NCBI GenBank assembly: GCA_947476825.1
Contig: CANJRV010000012.1
Location: 1 to 45,328 of the forward strand
Source: Bacteroidota bacterium
GTDB taxonomy: Bacteria; Bacteroidota; Bacteroidia; Chitinophagales; Chitinophagaceae
DNA length: 45,328 bases
Direction: 5' to 3'
Shown here: positions 42,109-45,328 of the stretch, piece by piece
How positions within the stretch are numbered: the first letter of the stretch is position 1
How the letters are laid out: each line of letters begins with the position of its first letter
Notes under the pieces: generated by a model
Seen by the model: the letters and a program-made list of their open reading frames with translations, nothing else
Database searches by the model: none
What the model was told of the DNA's origin: nothing
Position numbers and translations under genes: made by a program

Positions 42109-43710
42109 ATGACCACAGATGTACTTGTAATAGGATCAGGAATTGCTGGACTTACCTATGCTTTAAAGACAGCCATTGCTAGACCTGATTTGAAAATTTT
42201 GGTACTCACCAAAACCAATGAAGATGAAACCAATACCAAGTATGCGCAGGGTGGAGTAGCGGCTGTATTGGATGATGAAAAGGATAGTTATGCCAAACAT
42301 ATTCAAGATACATTGATTGCTGGTGATGGCATGTGTAATGAACATATAGTGGAATTGGTGGTGCAGGAAGGTCCTGCGCGTATGCAAGAAATTATTGAAT
42401 GGGGGACAGTCTTTGATAAAGAACAAGATGGGGATTTTAAATTGGGCAAAGAAGGCGGTCATTCTGAAAATAGAATACTGCATTATAAAGATGTTACGGG
42501 CAAAGAAATTGAAAGGGCTTTATTGGCAAAAGCACACCAATTAAAAAATGTAGAAATCATAGATTATTGTTTTGTGGTAGATATCATTACGCAACATCAT
42601 CTGGGTAGATTGGTTACAAAAGCAACACCACAAATAGAATGTTACGGTGTGTATGTTTTGAATTTAGAAACGCATGTAACCGAAAAAATTATTGCTAAAG
42701 TTACCCTCTTAGCCACTGGTGGTTGCGGCCAAGTATACAGAACAACCACCAACCCGAAAATAGCCACTGGCGATGGTATTGCCATGGCATATAGAGCAAA
42801 AGGCAGAATGGAAAATATGGAGTTCATACAATTTCATCCTACTGCTTTATTTGAAGCCGGTAAAAGATTTGGGCAAGCATTTTTAATTACAGAAGCAGTG
42901 CGTGGCGATGGTGCCATCTTGCGCAATAGTGCTGGTGAAGCTTTCATGGAAAAGTATGATGACCGCCTTTCATTAGCACCTCGAGATATTGTAGCACGTG
43001 CCATAGATAGTGAATTGAAACGCTTGGGCGATGAACATGTTTATCTCGATTGTCGTGATATGGATATGGTAAAATTCAAAGAACACTTTCCGAATATTTA
43101 TGAAAAATGTATGCAATTGGGCATTGATGTGGCAAAGCAAATGATACCCGTTGCACCAGCCGCACATTATAGTTGTGGTGGTGTAAAAACAGATGAAATG
43201 GGTCGCTCTTCTATTCATCGATTATACTGTTGTGGCGAAGCTTCGAGTACTGGATTACATGGTGCCAATCGACTGGCTAGTAATTCATTATTAGAAGCCA
43301 TTGTATTTGGACATCGTTGTTATGAAGATACATTGCAGTGCATAGATAAATATGCATTGCAAAAAAATATTCCTGATTGGAATGCAGCAGGTACAAGCGA
43401 TCCAAAGGAAATGATTTTGATTACCCAAAGCATCAAAGAGTTGCAATTGGTGATGAGTGATTATGTGGGTATTGTGCGCAGCAATGTGCGATTGGAACGT
43501 GCCATGAAAAGAATAGATTTGTTACATCTTGAAACGGAAGAGCTATACAAGACCACTACTTTGTCGCCTCAATTGTGTGAACTTCGTAACCTGATTACAG
43601 TGGCATATTTAATTGTAAAATGCGCACAGTTTAGAAAGGAAAGTAGAGGATTACATTTTACTGTAGATTATCCATTGAAGAGTGTGGTGGCGGAGAATAT
43701 TGTGTTGTAG
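42109..43710 (+). CDS. nadB: L-aspartate oxidase
   Basis: 533 residues. FAD enzyme of the succinate dehydrogenase/fumarate reductase flavoprotein family. It oxidises L-aspartate to iminoaspartate, the first step of NAD synthesis. Dinucleotide-binding GSGIAGLTYAL (9-19), TKYAQGGVAAVLDD, the substrate loop FIQFHPTALFE, EAVRGDGAILRN, LAPRDIVARAID and AHYSCGGVKTDE are all present, and HGANRLASNSLLEAIVFG is the C-terminal FAD motif. Length is normal for NadB (about 530) and shorter than SdhA. NadA and NadC, the next enzymes, are not adjacent. A good Bacteroidota promoter lies just upstream. The gene stands alone and is followed by repeats. Confidence 0.95.
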   Translation: MTTDVLVIGSGIAGLTYALKTAIARPDLKILVLTKTNEDETNTKYAQGGVAAVLDDEKDSYAKHIQDTLIAGDGMCNEHIVELVVQEGPARMQEIIEWGTVFDKEQDGDFKLGKEGGHSENRILHYKDVTGKEIERALLAKAHQLKNVEIIDYCFVVDIITQHHLGRLVTKATPQIECYGVYVLNLETHVTEKIIAKVTLLATGGCGQVYRTTTNPKIATGDGIAMAYRAKGRMENMEFIQFHPTALFEAGKRFGQAFLITEAVRGDGAILRNSAGEAFMEKYDDRLSLAPRDIVARAIDSELKRLGDEHVYLDCRDMDMVKFKEHFPNIYEKCMQLGIDVAKQMIPVAPAAHYSCGGVKTDEMGRSSIHRLYCCGEASSTGLHGANRLASNSLLEAIVFGHRCYEDTLQCIDKYALQKNIPDWNAAGTSDPKEMILITQSIKELQLVMSDYVGIVRSNVRLERAMKRIDLLHLETEELYKTTTLSPQLCELRNLITVAYLIVKCAQFRKESRGLHFTVDYPLKSVVAENIVL

Positions 43711-43783
43711 AAGATTGAAAAGAGGAATAGCGAATTATTAAACAATGTGCTATTATTTTGTATTTTGCAAATAATTAAAAAAC

Positions 43784-44157
43784 CCAATTCCCCGAGGCAT
43801 GTAAAATAAAAAATAATGTTCTACGAAACGTCTTTCGTTTCGTAGTTTTATTCTGTTGCTTTTAGCAACCTTATCTAATGTTCATTATAAAAAAAAATAG
43901 ATGTGCAACAAGAGTTCATCTTTTCCTCGAATCATAAGAAATTTGGCATTTAATTTTTAAGATAGATTGGTTAAGTTTGCTGAAAGCAAAAGAATATTTC
44001 CACGAAGCGAGGAGGCTTCTAGGAATGGATTAGCGGAAATACCACCTATTCCAATTCCCCGAGGCATGTAAAATAAAAAATAATGTTCTACGAAACGTCT
44101 TTCGTTTCGTAGTTTTATTCTGTTGCTTTCAGCAACATTATCTAATGAACATTATAA
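43784..44157. repeat. Dispersed structured repeat, copies 2 and 3
   Basis: Half A occurs twice, 267 bases apart (43784-about 43891 and 44051-44157), nearly identical from CCAATTCCCCGAGGCATGTA through the perfect 10-bp hairpin CTACGAAACG / CGTTTCGTAG (43821-43845 and 44088-44112) and GTTGCTTTYAGCAAC. Half B lies between them (43961-44026): TTTGC TGAAA GCAAA stem, AGAATATTTCCACGAAGCGA and a GGCTTC arm. No coding frame is supported. Confidence 0.8.
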
Positions 44158-44346
44158 AAATATAGATTTAGAACGTGAGTTGATCTCTTCAAGTTTTTTC
44201 AATTTATTTAATGTAGCGATTAAATTAATCTTTTTAACGCATGCATACAACTTGCTTAAGCAGTACAAATACTTCGATATTGGTGCGGAATTGTAAATCC
44301 AGAAGAGTGGTTGCGAATTAATTTTTGATTCTCTTTTGGCTTTTTT

Positions 44347-44616
44347 CTAATATACTTCATCATGAGTTCCTATGTCCACTAAAACTGCTTGTTTTGGCTT
44401 ATCAGTCGTGAAATAAAAAACGACTCTAATATCGTCTTCCACTTTAAAACTCCATAACCCATTCTATTTGCCTGTTAATTTATGCGTTTGAAGTTTACTT
44501 GCAAATGGTTCATTCATAAATATGTCAAGACTAGCCCAAAAAAGATCTTCATTCACGTTTGACTTTATTCTTATTTTGAATTTTTTTTTGAATGAACTGC
44601 TGAATGAAACTTTCAT
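44347..44616 (-). pseudogene. RelE/ParE-family toxin with a premature stop codon
   Basis: Ninety codons read through one frame with a single internal TAG at codon 51 (44464-44466). Before it: MKVSFSSSFKKKFKIRIKSN to FASKLQTHKLTGK. After it: NGLWSFKVEDDIRVVFYF and LVDIGTHDEVY. The joined sequence has the LTGKLxGLWSFxVxxDxRVVF and DIGxHDxVY pattern of RelE/StbE-type mRNA interferases, and the stop replaces the Leu expected in GKLxG. The ATG overlaps the TGA of the antitoxin gene (ATGA), the usual antitoxin-toxin coupling. As sequenced, the toxin would be a 50-residue fragment and inactive. Confidence 0.85.
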
Positions 44617-44831
44617 GATAATAATTTCTTTAAACGTTTTATATCATCGGAGAAAATTAATTTTTTTTCTGCTTCTTCTTTTTTAGCTAATTTGTAATTG
44701 GCATAAATTTCATTTCTCTGCTCTTCGATTATATTTCGTTCTAATAATTGATACAATTCTTGTTTGTCTTCCATTGGGAGATTATAAACGTCATTGACGA
44801 TAGAATGAAATATTGGCGTTGAAGAATTCAT
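44613..44831 (-). CDS. Type II antitoxin, Bacteroidota/cyanobacterial type
   Basis: 72 residues, helical and charged: IFHSIVNDVYNLPMEDKQEL, then YQLLERNIIEEQRNEIYANY, then LIFSDDIKRLKKLLS. The pattern LPxEDKxELxxLLExxIxxxRxxEI with a C-terminal FSxDIxxLKxxL is typical of small antitoxins encoded just before RelE/ParE-like toxins. The N-terminal part should bind DNA or dimerise and the C-terminal part should wrap the toxin. The frame is intact although its partner toxin carries a nonsense codon, as expected if only the toxin has been lost. Confidence 0.75.
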   Translation of the reverse strand: MNSSTPIFHSIVNDVYNLPMEDKQELYQLLERNIIEEQRNEIYANYKLAKKEEAEKKLIFSDDIKRLKKLLS

Positions 44832-44855
44832 ACTTTAATTTTTATAAATGAAATA

Positions 44856-44920
44856 TAGATTTTAAAATGTTGCTGTAAGCAAAAGGATATTTCCTTGAAG
44901 CGAAGACGCTTCGAGGAACG
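44856..44920. repeat. Dispersed structured repeat, half B, copy 4
   Basis: Contains TTGCTGTAAGCAA (stem), AAAGGATATTTCCTTGAAGC, and the perfect stem GAAGCG (44897-44902) / CGCTTC (44907-44912), closely matching 43961-44026 and 38307-38373. No half A is present. Confidence 0.65.
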
Positions 44921-44933
44921 AGCTTAAATGTTA

Positions 44934-45054
44934 GAATCACGGATGAAGAAGATTTTATGGATGGCACGGAGAGCACGGTTCTATTGACGTCTTTCATGAT
45001 GATACATTTTTTTATTATCTGTGTAATCTTCTTTATCCTCTTCATCCGTGATTC
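44934..45054. mobile_element. MITE-like inverted-repeat element
   Basis: GAATCACGGATGAAGA (44934-44949) and its exact complement TCTTCATCCGTGATTC (45039-45054) bound a 121-base segment. A second overlapping complement, AATCTTCTTTATCC (45025-45038), matches GGATGAAGAAGATT with one mismatch. No transposase is inside. It resembles short non-autonomous repeats seen in Bacteroidota, from memory; function unknown. Confidence 0.5.
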
Positions 45055-45206
45055 ATCCCTTATTCGCAGTTGTACTATACTTGCAATCTCGAACTGCTAT
45101 CGTCGGTTTTGCAAACCGCTTAAAAAAATCAATGTTTATATTTTATAATTTTTCTACAGCATGAATTAGCTTTAATCTTTTTATACCAATTATAAATAAT
45201 AAGTAG

Positions 45207-45245
45207 TCCAAATATTTGGAATTAGTTTTTTTTGTATTATCTTTG
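45207..45245 (+). promoter_or_regulatory. Near-consensus promoter with palindromic operator candidate
   Basis: TTTG (45215-45218), 19 bases, TATCTTTG (45238-45245): a full match to the Bacteroidota consensus. The -33 element is embedded in a perfect 14-base palindrome TCCAAATATTTGGA (45207-45220), a possible repressor or activator site. The ATG follows 20 bases after the -7 element. Confidence 0.7.
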
Positions 45246-45265
45246 GACTATATAATAAATATAAC

Positions 45266-45328
45266 ATGGCTTTACCACTTCAAATTACAATTACAGAAAC
45301 AATCCCCGAACTTCGATCACTTCAACGC
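45266..45328 (+). CDS. N-terminal fragment of an unidentified protein
   Basis: Only 21 codons are in the window: MALPLQITITETIPELRSLQ and one Arg. The start is supported by the strong promoter just upstream. The opening ITITETIPELRSL is reminiscent of helix-turn-helix proteins of IS630-type transposases in Bacteroidota, but 21 residues are too few to decide. Confidence 0.55.
   Translation, partial: MALPLQITITETIPELRSLQR

Noticed and set aside
44160-44346. Possible relic frame (THAYNLLKQYKYFDIGAEL) downstream of the toxin relic
   Set aside because: Only about 19 codons, no recognisable family, and no matching sequence in the window.
1-45328. Search for tRNA, rRNA, tmRNA and riboswitches
   Set aside because: No cloverleaf with a T-loop GTTCRA box, no rRNA core sequence and no recognised riboswitch core was seen by eye in the intergenic regions. 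A covariance-model search would be needed to exclude small RNAs.

Overview
The window looks like chromosomal DNA from a member of the Bacteroidota, probably a low-GC relative of the Chitinophagales; the rank below phylum is a guess. The evidence is: type IX secretion (T9SS) sorting domains on three secreted proteins, a PorX regulator, a giant SprB-repeat protein, a DUF983 gene, and repeated promoter signatures of the Bacteroidota type (TTTG, about 20 bases, TAnnTTTG), often only 5-20 bases before the ATG. I see no tRNA, rRNA, CRISPR array or complete insertion sequence.

Layout. 1-5.0 kb: the start of a secreted M16 peptidase (-), an unknown protein (+), a SnoaL-like protein (-), an ABC exporter with a DUF983 zinc-ribbon membrane protein (+), and MgtC plus a small Lys-rich protein (-). 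5.0-9.0 kb (-): Old Yellow Enzyme reductase, SOUL haem-binding protein, aldehyde dehydrogenase and a frameshifted DJ-1/PfpI gene, which together look like an electrophile/aldehyde stress cluster. 9.4-9.9 kb: the stump of a CAP-domain gene ending in an array of GC-rich repeats. 9.9-13.4 kb (-): methionine-type aminotransferase, mannose-1-phosphate guanylyltransferase, YbeY and phosphatidylserine decarboxylase. 13.5-19.6 kb: Xaa-Pro aminopeptidase (+), a T9SS type A cargo protein (-), then UbiA prenyltransferase, Maf, an arginase-family hydrolase and a membrane protein (+). 20-24.3 kb (-): RecJ, a DUF2520 protein and PorX.

24.6-38.0 kb is the centrepiece. Two divergent genes encode exported proteins that share an N-terminal choice-of-anchor-L domain and a C-terminal gliding-motility/T9SS type B domain. 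One has 815 residues. The other has 3490 residues and carries about 37 SprB-type repeats of about 79 residues. These repeats have a higher-order pattern (a distinctive unit type every fourth unit) and a recent 1179-bp, five-unit tandem duplication. PorX, a known T9SS regulator, is encoded next door.

38.0-45.3 kb: a HlyD/MacA-like adaptor and TolC pair without an adjacent ABC permease (-), L-aspartate oxidase NadB (+), and repeat-rich spacers. The spacers hold several copies of a structured dispersed repeat, a 20-codon relic of a second DUF983 gene, a toxin-antitoxin pair whose RelE-like toxin has a nonsense codon, a MITE-like inverted repeat, and the start of a gene behind a near-consensus promoter. 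I find no clearly new enzyme system. The most novel features are the architecture of the giant adhesin, the uncharacterised dispersed repeat and the set of decaying genes.
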